Below are positions 1 to 10,326 of a stretch of 64,000 nt of DNA, piece by piece; position 1 is the first letter of the stretch, and every line of letters starts with the position of its first letter. A program made the translations under genes and the position numbers. Origin of the DNA: Xenophilus arseniciresistens (GTDB lineage Bacteria > Pseudomonadota > Gammaproteobacteria > Burkholderiales > Burkholderiaceae_C); contig NZ_JAQIPB010000002.1 in NCBI RefSeq assembly GCF_028023875.1, positions 124,001 to 188,000 of the forward strand, in the 5' to 3' direction. The notes beneath the pieces were generated by a model. The model was not told where the DNA came from. It was given only the letters and a program-made list of their open reading frames with translations, and searched no databases.

Positions 1-552
1 GCGCCCTCACGCAGCGGCCAGTTGGCCCAGTTGCTGCCCAGCGGGCCCGACCAGCGCGAGGACACCGCGCAGTCGCTGCTCATCGGCGCATGCTTCCGGG
101 CCGAACGGCGCATCCTGGCCGTCACCCCCTACTTCGTGCCCGGCGACAGCCTGCAGGATGCGCTGCGCCTGGCGGCCCGGCGCGGCGTGCAGGTGGACAT
201 CGCCATCCCCGACCAGTCCAACCACATGCTGGCCGACTTCGTGCGCAGCCGGTCCATGCGCCCGCTGGCGCGTGCGGGCGTGCGCTTCCACATGCTGCCC
301 TTCATGGCGCATGCCAAGGCCGTGATCGTGGACGACGACCTGGCGATGACCGGCTCCATCAACCTGGACCAGCGCAGCCTGCTGCTCAATCACGAGGCCG
401 CCGTGGTGTTCTACGAAGCGCAGCAGATCGACTGGCTGGCGCAGTGGGTGCAGGGCGTGGCCAGCGCCGGCGAGGCCTATCGCACGCGCGAACCCGGCCT
501 GGCGCGCGACCTGGCCGAAGGGCTGCTGCTGACGCTGGCCTTCCAGCTCTGA
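1..552 (+). CDS. Cardiolipin synthase / phospholipase D-like protein, C-terminal part
   Basis: The reading frame is open from base 1, so the 5' end lies outside the window. The visible 183 residues hold one complete HKD motif (H-A-K, four residues later D, then G-S-x-N) near residue 102, which is the second catalytic half of the phospholipase D superfamily. In cardiolipin synthases two such motifs exchange phosphatidyl groups between phosphatidylglycerol molecules at the inner membrane. The stretch LAVTPYFVP before it and NHEAAVVFY after it also fit bacterial Cls proteins. No membrane helices are visible in this part, so ClsA-type and ClsB/C-type cannot be separated. Family assignment is firm; the exact subtype is inferred. 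Confidence 0.85.
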   Translation, partial: APSRSGQLAQLLPSGPDQREDTAQSLLIGACFRAERRILAVTPYFVPGDSLQDALRLAARRGVQVDIAIPDQSNHMLADFVRSRSMRPLARAGVRFHMLPFMAHAKAVIVDDDLAMTGSINLDQRSLLLNHEAAVVFYEAQQIDWLAQWVQGVASAGEAYRTREPGLARDLAEGLLLTLAFQL

Positions 553-630
553 GCGCCGCCTTCCAGCCCGTGCGCCCACAAGACCACTTGCCGGGCCGGC
601 CGGCGGCAACGCTCCTAAAATCCGTCTACA

Positions 631-656
631 CACCCCTCGCCCACCGGCGCGGGGTG
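631..656 (+). terminator. Hairpin between cls-like gene and mfd
   Basis: CACCCC-T-CGCC and GGCG-C-GGGGTG pair across a four-base loop with one internal mismatch, followed by a short T-rich TTCT. It lies after the cls-like stop and 21 bases before the mfd start, so it may be a weak terminator or part of the mfd leader. Confidence 0.35.
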
Positions 657-677
657 TTCTGCATTGCTGCGCCCCGC

Positions 678-3600
678 ATGGAACTCCCTCATCTGCACAC
701 CGGCAAGCGCTTCACGCTGCCCCGCCCCCCTGCCTCCAGCGACGCGCTGCTGCTGGCCCGCCTGGCTCAGCGCGAGCGCGGGGCCGGCCGCGTCACGGCG
801 GTCTTCGCGGCCGACGCCACGGACACCCAGCGCCTGGTGGACGAGCTGGCCTTCTTCGCGCCCGAGCTGCGCACCGCCGTGTTCCCCGATTGGGAAACGC
901 TGCCCTACGACAGCTTCTCGCCGCACCAGGATCTGATCAGCGAACGGCTGGCCACCTTGTGGCGCATCCACAGCCAGCAGAACGCGCGCGATGCCAAGGA
1001 GGGCGTGGACCTGGTGCTGGTGCCCGCCACCACGGCGCTGTACCGGCTGGCGCCGCCCGCCTTCATGGCCGGCTACACCTTCCAGTTCAAGACCGGCCAG
1101 AAGCTGGACGAAGCCAGGCTCAAGGCCCAGCTCACGCTGGCCGGCTACAGCCATGTCACGCAGGTGGTGAGCCCCGGCGAATACGCGGTGCGCGGCGGAC
1201 TGATCGACCTGTTCCCCATGGGCTCGCCGCAGCCCTTCCGGGTGGACCTGTTCGACGACGAGATCGACTCCATCCGCACCTTCGACCCCGACTCGCAGCG
1301 CAGCCTGTATCCGGTGCCCGAAGTGCGGCTGCTGCCGGGCCGCGAGTTCCCGATGGACGACGAGGCCCGCGCACGCTTTCGCAGCCGCTGGCGCGAGCTG
1401 CTCGAGGGCGACCCGACCAAGAGCCGCATCTATAAGGACATGGGCAACGGCGTGGCCACCGCCGGCATCGAGTACTACCTGCCGCTGTTTTTCGACGAGA
1501 CGGCCACGGTCTTCGATTATTTGGGCCCGGCCGCCACCGTGGTGCTGCACGGCGACATGGAAGCCGCCTTCCAGCATTTCTGGCAGGACACGCGCGAGCG
1601 CTACCGCCTGGTGCAGGGCGACCCCGAACGCCCCGCGCTGCCGCCCGAGGCGCTGTTCCTCTCGGCCGAGCAGTTCTACGGCCATACCAAGGCCCATGCA
1701 CAGCTGGCCATCCGCCCCGCCACCGGCACGGCCGAAGGCGAAAGCGCGCCCTTTGCCGAGTTCGGCACCCTGCCCCCGCTGGCCGTGGTGCGCGGCGCCG
1801 AAGACCCACTCACGCGGCTGAAGGAGCACATCCGCAACACCCAGCACCGCGTGCTGGTGCTGGCCGAAAGCGCGGGCCGGCGCGAAAGCCTGCTGGACTT
1901 CCTGCGCGCCAGCGGCGTGAACCCGCCGGCCTTCGATTCGCTGGCGGAGTTCGAGGCCACGGCTGACGAAAAGATCGGCATCGCCACGGCCGCGATGGCG
2001 GCGGGCTTCGTGTGGCTCGAAGCGGGCATCGACCTGGTGACCGAGACCGAGCTGTTCGCCGCCGCGCCCACCACGCGCCGGCGCGGCAAGCGGCAGGAGG
2101 CCAGCAGCGACGTCGACGCGCTGATCAAGGACCTGTCGGAGCTCAACGTGGGCGACCCGGTGGTGCACAGCGCGCACGGCATCGGTCGCTACCGCGGGCT
2201 GATGAACATGGACCTGGGCTCGAAGAACGCCGACGGCACGCCCGCGCTGCAGGAGATGCTGCACCTGGAGTACGCCGACAAGGCCACCTTGTACGTGCCC
2301 GTGTCGCAGCTTCACCTGATCAGCCGCTACACCGGCGTGAGCGCGGACGAGGCCCCGCTGCACAAGCTGGGCAGCGGCCAGTGGGACAAGGCCAAACGCA
2401 AGGCCGCCGAACAGGTGCGCGATGCCGCGGCCGAGCTGCTGAACATCTACGCCCGCCGCGCCGCGCGCGAGGGCCATGCCTTCCGCTATTCGCCGCAGGA
2501 CTACGAGCAGTTCGCCAACGACTTCGGCTTCGAGGAAACGGCCGACCAGAAGGCCGCGATCCACGCCGTCATCCAGGACATGATCTCGCCGCGCCCCATG
2601 GACCGCCTGGTCTGCGGCGACGTGGGCTTCGGCAAGACCGAAGTGGCGCTGCGCGCGGCCTTCGTGGCCGTGACGGGCGGCAAGCAGGTGGCCTTCCTCG
2701 CGCCCACCACCTTGCTGGCCGAGCAGCACTACCAGACGCTGGTGGACCGCTTTTCCAAGTGGCCCGTGAAGGTGGCCGAGATGAGCCGCTTTCGCTCCGG
2801 CAAGGAGATCACGGCCGCGCTCAAGGGCGTGGCCGACGGCAGCGTGGACATCGTGGTCGGCACGCACAAGCTGCTTTCTGAAAAGACCCAGTTCAAGAAC
2901 CTGGGCCTGCTGATCATCGACGAGGAGCATCGCTTCGGCGTGCGCCACAAGGAGCAGATGAAGCAGCTGCGCGCCGAGGTCGACGTGCTCACGCTCACGG
3001 CCACGCCGATCCCGCGCACCCTGGGCATGGCGCTGGAAGGCCTGCGCGACCTGAGCGTGATCGCCACCGCGCCGCAGCGGCGCCTGGCCATCAAGACCTT
3101 CGTGCGCAACGAGGGCACGGGCGTGATCCGCGAAGCGGTGCTGCGTGAATTGAAGCGCGGCGGGCAGGTCTACTTCCTGCACAACGAGGTCGAAACCATC
3201 GAGAACCGGCGCCAGAAGCTCGAAGAAATCCTGCCCGAGGCGCGCATTGCCGTGGCCCATGGCCAGATGCCCGAGCGCGAACTCGAGCGCGTGATGCGCG
3301 ACTTCGTGGCGCAGCGCTTCAATCTGCTGCTGTGCTCGACCATCATCGAGACCGGCATCGACGTGCCCAGCGCCAACACCATCGTGATGAGCCGCGCCGA
3401 CAAGTTCGGCCTGGCGCAGCTGCACCAGTTGCGCGGCCGCGTGGGCCGCTCGCACCACCAGGCCTATGCCTACCTCATGGTGCCCGACACCGAGGGCCTG
3501 ACCAAGCAGGCCGCGCAGCGGCTGGACGCCATCCAGCAGATGGAAGAGCTGGGCAGCGGCTTCTACCTGGCCATGCACGACCTGGAGATCCGCGGTGCCG

Positions 3601-4214
3601 GCGAGGTGCTGGGCGAGAACCAGAGCGGCAACATGATGGAGATCGGCTTCCAGCTCTACAACGAGATGCTCAGCGAAGCCGTGCGCTGCCTCAAGGAGGG
3701 CAAGGAGCCCGACCTGCTGGCGCCGCTGCATGCGGCCACCGAGATCAACCTGCACGCCCCCGCCCTGCTGCCCGACGACTACTGCGGCGACGTGCACCTG
3801 CGCCTGTCCTTCTACAAGAAGCTGGCCACGGCCAGGACCAGCGACCAGATCGACACCCTGCTCGAGGAAATCGTCGACCGCTTCGGCAAGCTGCCGCCGC
3901 AGGCGCAGACGCTGATCGACGTGCACCGCCTGCGCGTGCTGGCGCGGCCCTACGGCGTGGTGAAGGTGGATGCGGCGCCGGGCGTGATCAACATCGCCTT
4001 CAAGCCCAATCCGCCCATCGACCCGATGGCGATCATCCAGCTGATCCAGAAGAACCGGCACATCAAGCTGGCCGGCAACGACAAGCTGCGCATCGAGCGC
4101 GAGCTCAAGGAGCCCAAGGACCGCGCGCAGATGGTGCGGGACGTGCTGCGCTCGCTGGGCCGGCCCAGCACCGAGCCCGCGGCGGCCGCCGCCCAGGCCA
4201 GCCCCCAGGCCTGA
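678..4214 (+). CDS. mfd: Transcription-repair coupling factor Mfd
   Basis: This 1178-residue protein is the DNA translocase that removes RNA polymerase stalled at lesions and recruits UvrA. The N-terminal UvrB-homology region includes the typical FPDWETLPYD stretch. The central RNAP-interaction domain (about residues 490-570) has GDPVVHSAHGIGRY. The RecG-like motor has Walker A GDVGFGKTE near residue 646 and a DEEH box (DEEHRFG) near 748. The C-terminal TRCF domain follows. The frame is open far upstream, but ATG at 678 begins the conserved sequence MELPHLHTGKRF and gives the usual family length. It stands alone between the cls-like gene and the sugar operon. There is a small Ala-rich tail. 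Assignment is essentially certain. Confidence 0.97.
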   Translation: MELPHLHTGKRFTLPRPPASSDALLLARLAQRERGAGRVTAVFAADATDTQRLVDELAFFAPELRTAVFPDWETLPYDSFSPHQDLISERLATLWRIHSQQNARDAKEGVDLVLVPATTALYRLAPPAFMAGYTFQFKTGQKLDEARLKAQLTLAGYSHVTQVVSPGEYAVRGGLIDLFPMGSPQPFRVDLFDDEIDSIRTFDPDSQRSLYPVPEVRLLPGREFPMDDEARARFRSRWRELLEGDPTKSRIYKDMGNGVATAGIEYYLPLFFDETATVFDYLGPAATVVLHGDMEAAFQHFWQDTRERYRLVQGDPERPALPPEALFLSAEQFYGHTKAHAQLAIRPATGTAEGESAPFAEFGTLPPLAVVRGAEDPLTRLKEHIRNTQHRVLVLAESAGRRESLLDFLRASGVNPPAFDSLAEFEATADEKIGIATAAMAAGFVWLEAGIDLVTETELFAAAPTTRRRGKRQEASSDVDALIKDLSELNVGDPVVHSAHGIGRYRGLMNMDLGSKNADGTPALQEMLHLEYADKATLYVPVSQLHLISRYTGVSADEAPLHKLGSGQWDKAKRKAAEQVRDAAAELLNIYARRAAREGHAFRYSPQDYEQFANDFGFEETADQKAAIHAVIQDMISPRPMDRLVCGDVGFGKTEVALRAAFVAVTGGKQVAFLAPTTLLAEQHYQTLVDRFSKWPVKVAEMSRFRSGKEITAALKGVADGSVDIVVGTHKLLSEKTQFKNLGLLIIDEEHRFGVRHKEQMKQLRAEVDVLTLTATPIPRTLGMALEGLRDLSVIATAPQRRLAIKTFVRNEGTGVIREAVLRELKRGGQVYFLHNEVETIENRRQKLEEILPEARIAVAHGQMPERELERVMRDFVAQRFNLLLCSTIIETGIDVPSANTIVMSRADKFGLAQLHQLRGRVGRSHHQAYAYLMVPDTEGLTKQAAQRLDAIQQMEELGSGFYLAMHDLEIRGAGEVLGENQSGNMMEIGFQLYNEMLSEAVRCLKEGKEPDLLAPLHAATEINLHAPALLPDDYCGDVHLRLSFYKKLATARTSDQIDTLLEEIVDRFGKLPPQAQTLIDVHRLRVLARPYGVVKVDAAPGVINIAFKPNPPIDPMAIIQLIQKNRHIKLAGNDKLRIERELKEPKDRAQMVRDVLRSLGRPSTEPAAAAAQASPQA

Positions 4215-4399
4215 CGCGCCTGCCCATCGCGGCGCGCCGCCCGACCGCGCCCGCGCCTTCCACCGACTGACCCCGCACACACGCCACCCGCACCGCGGGC
4301 GGCGGCGCTTGCGCGCGCCCCTGTTTCCCTGCGCCCTGAACCCCGGGCCGGGTTTATCCCCATCCTCAAGCCTTCACTGCCGCCTAAACTTTCTTCCAG

Positions 4400-4415
4400 T
4401 TGAATTAATTAATAA
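4400..4415 (+). promoter_or_regulatory. AT-rich palindromic site upstream of ROK regulator
   Basis: TTGAATTAATTAATAA is a sharp AT island in GC-rich DNA and contains the perfect palindrome ATTAATTAAT at 4404-4413, about 45 bases before the regulator start. It may be the promoter and/or the autoregulatory operator of the downstream sugar operon. This is inferred from composition and position only. Confidence 0.4.
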
Positions 4416-4458
4416 GGTCCCTCGATGCCGCACGGCAGCGGGGCCCACGGAGACAGCG

Positions 4459-5715
4459 GTGACACACAAGGGCCCCGGACGGGGAACGAATTCGGCGAAC
4501 CTGCGCCTCTACCACGAGCGGATGCTGCTGCAGCGCCTGCGTCGTGCGGGCGAAGCCTCGAAGGCCGATCTGGCCCGCTGGGCCGGGCTGACAAATTCCG
4601 CCGTGGGCAGCATCGTGCATTCGCTGGAAGCGTCGCAGCTCATCGAGGCCGCCGGTCGGCGCCAGGAAGGCCAGCGCGGACAGCCGGCCGGGCTCTACCG
4701 GATCAACCCGGGCGGCGCCTACGGCATCGGGGTCCGGCTGGACCGCACCCGCATCGAGACGGTGTTGATCGACCTCGGGGGCCGCATCCTGGCGCGCGAG
4801 GCGCACGACCTGCTGCTGCCTCATCCGGACGAAGCGCTCCAGCGGGTGCGCCGGAGCATCGCGCGCCTGCTCGAAGTGCTGAACGAATCCCAGCGCCGGC
4901 GGCTGACGGGCGTCGGCCTGGCGCAGCCCTACAACCTGGGCAGTTGGCTGCGCGAACTCGACCTGCAGGCCGATTTCCGGCTCTGGGACGAGGTGGACTT
5001 CGGCGCCCTGCTCTCGCAGGCGCTGGGGCAGCCGGTCTTCAAGGAAAACGACGGCAATGCCGCGGCCATCGCCGAGCTGTGCTTCGGCGCTGGCCACGCT
5101 GAAGACGACTTTCTCTATGTCTTCCTGGGCGCGGCCCTGGGCGCCGGAGCGGTCATGGGGGGGGAAAGCCTGCTGGGCAGTACGGGCAATGCAGCCGATC
5201 TCGGGCTCATGCCGGTGCTGCCCAGCAGGTTGGCCTCGGCGCCGCCTTCCGCTGGCCCCTGGGACATCCTGCTGTCCCGCGCCTCGCTCAACGCGCTGCG
5301 CCGCCACCTGCGCCACCACGGCGTGCCCGTGCACAACCAAGCCGAACTGGCCGCCTGCGTGACATCGGGCCGCCCCGAAGTGAAGGAATGGCTGGACGAC
5401 TGCGTGGAGGCCCTGGTGCCTTCGCTGCGCGCCTCGCTCGCCGTGCTGGACCTGCCGGCCGTGGTGATCGATTGCGACATCGACGACGGTCTCGTGGCCG
5501 AGCTCATCCGGCGCACCGACGAAGGGCTGCGCCGCATCGCCCCCGAGGCGCGCCAGACCCCGCGGCTGCTGCACGGCAGCTTCGGCCACAACGCAGGCTC
5601 CATCGGCGCGGCCAGCCTGCCGATGTTCTTCAGTTTCTCGCCACGCGCCGACGTGCTGCGCGGGCAGCACCCTTCCCGCTTTTCCCACCACGCAAAGGAG
5701 AGTTCACATGAATGA
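4459..5715 (+). CDS. ROK-family transcriptional regulator of sugar operon (FrcR/NagC-like)
   Basis: The 418-residue protein has an N-terminal winged helix (around residues 20-70, with [17 protein letters not shown] as the recognition region) followed by a ROK sugar-kinase-fold domain. The latter keeps the [11 protein letters not shown] signature but shows no CxCGxxGC zinc motif, so it is a sensor rather than an active hexokinase. I chose the GTG at 4459, which has GGAGA just upstream, because the 50 residues encoded before it look non-conserved. Its end overlaps the transporter ATPase start by 8 bases, so regulator and importer are translationally coupled. By analogy with rhizobial FrcR it should repress the operon until the sugar is present. 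The effector is not determined. Confidence 0.85.
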   Translation: MTHKGPGRGTNSANLRLYHERMLLQRLRRAGEASKADLARWAGLTNSAVGSIVHSLEASQLIEAAGRRQEGQRGQPAGLYRINPGGAYGIGVRLDRTRIETVLIDLGGRILAREAHDLLLPHPDEALQRVRRSIARLLEVLNESQRRRLTGVGLAQPYNLGSWLRELDLQADFRLWDEVDFGALLSQALGQPVFKENDGNAAAIAELCFGAGHAEDDFLYVFLGAALGAGAVMGGESLLGSTGNAADLGLMPVLPSRLASAPPSAGPWDILLSRASLNALRRHLRHHGVPVHNQAELAACVTSGRPEVKEWLDDCVEALVPSLRASLAVLDLPAVVIDCDIDDGLVAELIRRTDEGLRRIAPEARQTPRLLHGSFGHNAGSIGAASLPMFFSFSPRADVLRGQHPSRFSHHAKESSHE

Positions 5716-7252
5716 AGGTTCACCCCCGCTCCTTGAACTGCGCAACATCTCCAAGACCTTCCCGGGCGTGAAGGCCTTGCAGAACGTGCGGTTGAGGGCC
5801 GACAAGGGTCTCGTGCATGCCCTCATGGGCGAGAACGGCGCCGGCAAATCGACGCTCATGAAGATTCTTTCGGGCGCCTACACACCCGACGCCGGCGCCG
5901 AGATCCTCATCGACGGCAAGCCGGTGGCCATTGACGGCCCGCTGTCCGCCAAGGCGCTGGGCGTGTCGGTGATCTACCAGGAACTGAGCCTGGCGCCCAA
6001 CCTGACGGTGGCGGAAAACATCTACATGGGCCGCCCGCTGGTGCGCGCCGGGCAGGTGGACCGCGCCGCCATGGCCAAGGCCTGCGTTGCCACGCTGGAG
6101 CGCCTGGGAGCGGACTTCAAGCCGTCCACGATCGTGGAGACGCTTTCCATCGCGCAGCGCCAGCTCGTTGAGATTGCGCGCGCCATGCACTTCGACTGCC
6201 GCATCCTGGTGATGGACGAGCCCACCACGCCGCTGTCCACGCACGAAACCGACAAGCTGTTCGCGCTGGTCAAGCGGCTGCGCAGCGAAGGCCTGGCCAT
6301 CCTGTACATCAGCCACCGCATGGACGAGATCGACGAGCTGGCCGACGAGGTGACGGTGCTGCGCGACGGTACCTACGTGGGCACGCTCAACCGGGCCGAG
6401 CTGTCGCGCGACAAGCTGGTGAAGATGATGGTGGGGCGCGACCTCTCGGGCTTCTACCGCAAGGAGCACCACGGCCAGCACACCGGCGCGCAGGCGCTGG
6501 CGGTGCGCAACTTTGCCGACGGCGCGCGCGTGCGCGGCTGCAGCCTGGACCTGTACGCCGGCGAGGTGCTTGGCGTTGCGGGCCTGGTGGGCGCGGGGCG
6601 CACCGAGCTGGCGCGGCTCATCTTCGGCGCCGACGCGCGCAGCAGCGGCGAGCTCAGCGATGGCGCCGGCACGCCCATCAAGGTCAACCAGCCGATCGAT
6701 GCGGTACGCCACGGCATTCTGTACCTGACGGAAGACCGCAAGCACCAGGGCCTGTTCCTGGACATGAGCGTGCGCGACAACATCAACGTGATGGTCAGCC
6801 CGCGCGACGCCCGGCCCGGCGGCGTGATGGACGGCCGGCGCGCGGCCCAGCGCGCGCTCGACTCGATCAAGCAGCTGACCATCCGCGTGGCTTCGCCCAA
6901 GGTGAACGTGGGTTCGCTGTCGGGCGGCAACCAGCAGAAGGTGCTGCTGGCGCGCCTGCTGGAGCTGGGCCCCAAGGTGCTGATCCTGGACGAACCCACG
7001 CGCGGCGTGGACATCGGCGCCAAGAGCGAGATCTACCGCCTCATCGACGAGCTGGCGCGCAACGGCATGGCGGTGCTGGTCATCTCCAGCGAGCTGGCCG
7101 AGGTGGTTGGCGTGTGTGACCGGGTGGTGGTCATGCGCGAAGGAAAGCTGGTCGGTGAACTGGGCGGCAGCACCGGCGAACCCATCACCCAGGAAAACAT
7201 AGGCGCGCTGGCCACGGGCGCGCATTCAGCCCCACCCCCCGTGCTGCACTGA
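5708..7252 (+). CDS. Sugar ABC importer, tandem ATPase subunit (RbsA/FrcA-like)
   Basis: This 514-residue protein contains two ABC domains in one chain, as in ribose, xylose and fructose importers. The first domain has Walker [10 protein letters not shown] (residues 41-49), signature [15 protein letters not shown] and Walker [14 protein letters not shown]. The second has a degenerate P-loop ([10 protein letters not shown]), signature [15 protein letters not shown] and Walker [15 protein letters not shown]. That asymmetry is normal for the CUT2 class, where one subunit serves both nucleotide sites. It follows the ROK gene with an 8-base overlap and precedes the permease by 34 bases. It energises uptake at the inner membrane. 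The substrate is probably fructose or a similar monosaccharide, judging from the kinase at the operon end. Confidence 0.92.
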   Translation: MNEGSPPLLELRNISKTFPGVKALQNVRLRADKGLVHALMGENGAGKSTLMKILSGAYTPDAGAEILIDGKPVAIDGPLSAKALGVSVIYQELSLAPNLTVAENIYMGRPLVRAGQVDRAAMAKACVATLERLGADFKPSTIVETLSIAQRQLVEIARAMHFDCRILVMDEPTTPLSTHETDKLFALVKRLRSEGLAILYISHRMDEIDELADEVTVLRDGTYVGTLNRAELSRDKLVKMMVGRDLSGFYRKEHHGQHTGAQALAVRNFADGARVRGCSLDLYAGEVLGVAGLVGAGRTELARLIFGADARSSGELSDGAGTPIKVNQPIDAVRHGILYLTEDRKHQGLFLDMSVRDNINVMVSPRDARPGGVMDGRRAAQRALDSIKQLTIRVASPKVNVGSLSGGNQQKVLLARLLELGPKVLILDEPTRGVDIGAKSEIYRLIDELARNGMAVLVISSELAEVVGVCDRVVVMREGKLVGELGGSTGEPITQENIGALATGAHSAPPPVLH

Positions 7253-7286
7253 CAGCTGTCACACATTCACCCTCAGGAAGGCAACC

Positions 7287-8294
7287 ATGAACGACAAGAC
7301 TTCTCTCGCAGCCGTCGCCTCGCAAGGCGCAGCGCCCCGCCCTGCCGGCGGCAATGCAAAACAGTTGATCAGCGCGCTGGGCATGCTGCCGGTGCTGGTG
7401 CTGCTGTGCGTGGGCTTTGCCCTGACCACCGAAAGCTTCGCGAGCGTGCAGAACCTGACCATCATCACGCAGCAGGCGTCCATCAACATCGTGCTGGCCG
7501 CCGGCATGACTTTCGTGATCCTGACCGGCGGCATCGACCTGGCGGTGGGCTCGGTGTTGGCGGTGTCGGCAGTGGCCGCGCTGCTGGTGTCCACCATTCC
7601 GGGCCTGGGCATGCTGGGCATGTTCGCCGGGCTGGCATGCGGGCTGGTGTTCGGGCTGATCAACGGCTTTCTCATCGCCGTGCTCAAGCTCTCGCCCTTC
7701 ATCGTGACGCTGGGCTCGCTCACGGCGGTGCGCGGCATTGCGCGCCTGCTGGCCGACGACAAGACGGTGTTCAACCCGCAACTGCCCTTTGCCTTCGTGG
7801 GCAATGGCGAAGTGCTGGGCGTGCCATGGCTGGTCATCATTGCCTTTGCGGTGGTTGCCATCTCGTGGTTCATCCTGCGCCGCACGGTGCTGGGCCTGAA
7901 CATCTATTCGGTGGGCGGCAACCCCGAGGCTGCGCGCCTGGCCGGCATCAAGGTGCCGCTGATCCTGCTGTTCGTGTATGCCACCTCGGGCCTGCTGGCG
8001 GGGCTGGGCGGCGTCATGGCCTCGGCCCGGCTGTATGCGGCCAACGGCCTGCAACTGGGCATGTCCTACGAGCTGGACGCCATTGCCGCGGTGGTGCTGG
8101 GCGGCACCAGCCTGGTGGGCGGTACCGGCTCCATCCTGGGCACGCTGGTGGGCGCGCTGATCATTGCAGTGCTGACCAACGGCCTGATCCTGATGGGCGT
8201 GTCCGACATCTGGCAATACATCATCAAGGGCCTGGTGATCATCGGCGCCGTCATCCTGGACGGGTACCGCCGCAAGGGCTCGGCCCGCACCTGA
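7287..8294 (+). CDS. Sugar ABC importer, permease (RbsC/FrcC-like)
   Basis: This 335-residue hydrophobic protein has about eight to ten membrane segments. The conserved blocks AGMTFVILTGGIDLAVGSV and VVLGGTSLVGGTGSI are hallmarks of CUT2 sugar permeases (BPD_transp_2). The ATG is preceded by an AGGAAGG ribosome-binding site. It would form a homodimeric channel with the tandem ATPase subunit upstream and receive the sugar from the binding protein downstream. Gene order ATPase-permease-binding protein-kinase after a ROK regulator has the same members as the rhizobial frcRBCAK set, though in a different order. Family assignment is clear; the sugar is inferred. Confidence 0.92.
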   Translation: MNDKTSLAAVASQGAAPRPAGGNAKQLISALGMLPVLVLLCVGFALTTESFASVQNLTIITQQASINIVLAAGMTFVILTGGIDLAVGSVLAVSAVAALLVSTIPGLGMLGMFAGLACGLVFGLINGFLIAVLKLSPFIVTLGSLTAVRGIARLLADDKTVFNPQLPFAFVGNGEVLGVPWLVIIAFAVVAISWFILRRTVLGLNIYSVGGNPEAARLAGIKVPLILLFVYATSGLLAGLGGVMASARLYAANGLQLGMSYELDAIAAVVLGGTSLVGGTGSILGTLVGALIIAVLTNGLILMGVSDIWQYIIKGLVIIGAVILDGYRRKGSART

Positions 8295-8353
8295 ACTCGC
8301 TCAGGCCATCAATTTCCTCAACCACGCTGTCACTCACTTCAAGGAGATATCTC

Positions 8354-9292
8354 ATGCGCAAGCAACTCGTCGCACTGGCCGCCGCGGCCGCGGTCCTCTC
8401 GCTGCCCCTGGCGGCCCAGGCCCAGCAGCAGATCAAGAGCGTTGGCATCACGCTCGGCACGCTGGGCAACCCCTTCTTCGTGGCGCTTGCCAAGGGCGCC
8501 GAGGCGAAGATCAAGGCCATCAACCCCAACGCGAAGGTCACCGCGCTGTCGGCCGACTATGACCTGAACAAGCAGTTCTCCCAGATCGACGGCTTCATTG
8601 CCGCCGGCGTGAACCTCATCCTGGTGAACGCGGCCGATGCCAAGGCCATCGAACCGGCGCTGGTGCGGGCCAAGAAGGCCGGCATCGCAGTGGTGGGCGT
8701 GGACGTGGCCGCCAATGGCGCGGACGCCACGGTGCAGACCGACAACGTGCAGGCCGGCGAGATTGCCTGCCAGTTCATCGTCGACAAGCTCAAGGGTCAG
8801 GGCAACGTCATCATCCAGAACGGCCCGCAGGTCTCGGCCGTGATCGACCGCGTCAAGGGCTGCAAGGACATGCTCAAGAAGGCGCCGGGCATCAAGATCC
8901 TGTCCGACGACCAGGACGCCAAGGGCACGCGCGAGGGCGGCCTGAACGTCATGCAGGGCCATCTGACGCGCTTTCCCAAGGTGGATGCGGTGTTCGCCAT
9001 CAACGATCCGCAGGCCGTGGGTGCCGATCTGGCGGCCAAGCAGCTCAACCGCAAGAACATCGTCATCACTGCGGTGGACGGCGCACCCGACATCGAGACG
9101 GCGCTGAAGACCGACACCCAGGTGCAGGCTTCGGCCAGCCAGGACCCGTACATGATCGCGCAGAAGGCGGTGGAGATCGGCCAGGACCTGCTCAATGGCA
9201 AGAAGCCGGCGCAGCAGATGGTGCTGCTGCCCTCCAAGCTGGTGACGCGCGACAACGTCAAGGACTACAAGGGCTGGGCAGCAGCGCGCTGA
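8354..9292 (+). CDS. Sugar ABC importer, periplasmic binding protein (RbsB/FrcB-like)
   Basis: This 312-residue protein begins with a clear Sec signal peptide (positive MRK, Ala-rich core, AQA cleavage site near residue 23). It continues as a type-1 periplasmic binding protein with the ITLGTLGNPFFVALAKGAE block typical of ribose/fructose-type binders and DQDAKGTREGGLNVMQ later on. The start at 8354 is fixed by a strong AAGGAGAT site 7 bases upstream. The open frame extends almost 950 bases further 5' but that part overlaps the permease and is not coding. It would capture the monosaccharide and dock on the permease. The ligand cannot be assigned from sequence alone. Confidence 0.92.
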   Translation: MRKQLVALAAAAAVLSLPLAAQAQQQIKSVGITLGTLGNPFFVALAKGAEAKIKAINPNAKVTALSADYDLNKQFSQIDGFIAAGVNLILVNAADAKAIEPALVRAKKAGIAVVGVDVAANGADATVQTDNVQAGEIACQFIVDKLKGQGNVIIQNGPQVSAVIDRVKGCKDMLKKAPGIKILSDDQDAKGTREGGLNVMQGHLTRFPKVDAVFAINDPQAVGADLAAKQLNRKNIVITAVDGAPDIETALKTDTQVQASASQDPYMIAQKAVEIGQDLLNGKKPAQQMVLLPSKLVTRDNVKDYKGWAAAR

Positions 9293-9308
9293 ACAGGGGA
9301 GACGCAAC

Positions 9309-10235
9309 GTGTTCGTGGTTTGTGGTGAAGCACTGATGGATGTGTACATGGGCGAAGCCACATCCACCGGCATGGTGATGGACGCCCGAATCGGCGGCTC
9401 GCCGCTCAACGTTGCGCAGGGCCTGGCGCGGCTGGGGCGGCCGGCCGCGCTGCTGACCGGCCTGTCGACCGACGCGATGGGCGAGCGGCTGCTGGCCTCG
9501 CTGCAGACGGAAGGCGTGGACACCTCGCTGGTGGTGCGCAGCGATGCGCCCAGCACCTTCTGCGCCGTGAGCATCGACGCGCGCGGCGTGCCGCGCTACG
9601 CGCTGCACGGCGAGGGCGCGGCCGACCGGCAGATCACCTGGAACACGCTGCCGGCGCTGCCGCCCAACACGCGCGTGCTGCAGCTGGGCTCCTATGCGCT
9701 GCTGGTCGAGCCGGTCGGCAGCGTGCTGCGCGCGCTGGCTGCGCGCGAGCGCCACCGGCTGCTGGTGGCCTACGACCCCAACGTGCGCCTGAATGTCGAG
9801 CCCGACCTGGAGCGCTGGCAGGCGGTGGTGGCCGAGATGGTGGCCCTGTCGCACCTGGTCAAGGTCAGCGACGAGGACCTGGCCATGCTCTACCCGGGCC
9901 AGCCGCCCGAGGAAGCCGCCGCGCGCTGGCTGGAACGGGGCGCGGCGCTGGTGGTGGTCACGCGCGGCAGCCAGGGCGCAAGCGCCTGGACGCGCGCGGG
10001 CCATGCCAGCGTGCCGGCGCCCGAGATGGACAAGATCGACACCGTGGGCGCGGGCGACACCTTCCAGGCCGCGCTGCTGACCTGGCTGGACGAGCGCGGC
10101 GCGCTCACGGCAGAGGCGCTCGGGGACCTGGACGAAGACGCGCTGCACGCGCTGCTGGGCTTTGCCGCACGCGCGGCCGCGATCACCTGCTCGCGCCGCG
10201 GGGCAGACATGCCCCGGCGCGCGGAGCTGGACTGA
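9309..10235 (+). CDS. PfkB-family carbohydrate kinase (fructokinase-like)
   Basis: This 308-residue kinase starts with GTG at 9309, 8 bases after a GGGGAGA site, and lies 16 bases after the binding-protein stop. It has the N-terminal GGSPLNVAQGLARLG substrate-side motif and the C-terminal PfkB signature DTVGAGDTF, with the catalytic Asp in that motif. Sequence style (FVVCGEALMD at the start) matches bacterial fructokinases more than ribokinases. It would phosphorylate the imported sugar, completing a regulator-importer-kinase operon comparable to frcRBCAK of Sinorhizobium. Adenosine kinase or ribokinase activity cannot be excluded from sequence. Confidence 0.85.
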   Translation: MFVVCGEALMDVYMGEATSTGMVMDARIGGSPLNVAQGLARLGRPAALLTGLSTDAMGERLLASLQTEGVDTSLVVRSDAPSTFCAVSIDARGVPRYALHGEGAADRQITWNTLPALPPNTRVLQLGSYALLVEPVGSVLRALAARERHRLLVAYDPNVRLNVEPDLERWQAVVAEMVALSHLVKVSDEDLAMLYPGQPPEEAAARWLERGAALVVVTRGSQGASAWTRAGHASVPAPEMDKIDTVGAGDTFQAALLTWLDERGALTAEALGDLDEDALHALLGFAARAAAITCSRRGADMPRRAELD

Positions 10236-10326
10236 GCCTGCCCGGGCCTGCGCGCACGCGCAGGCCCCCAAGGCGCGGGGCCCCGACAATAGCCGCCATT
10301 GCTTCATTGCCGAACGCGCATTGCCG

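Noticed and set aside
615-4280. Very long open frame on the minus strand opposite mfd
   Set aside because: It mirrors mfd codon bias in GC-rich DNA, is rich in His, Gln, Arg and Ala, and has no family motif.
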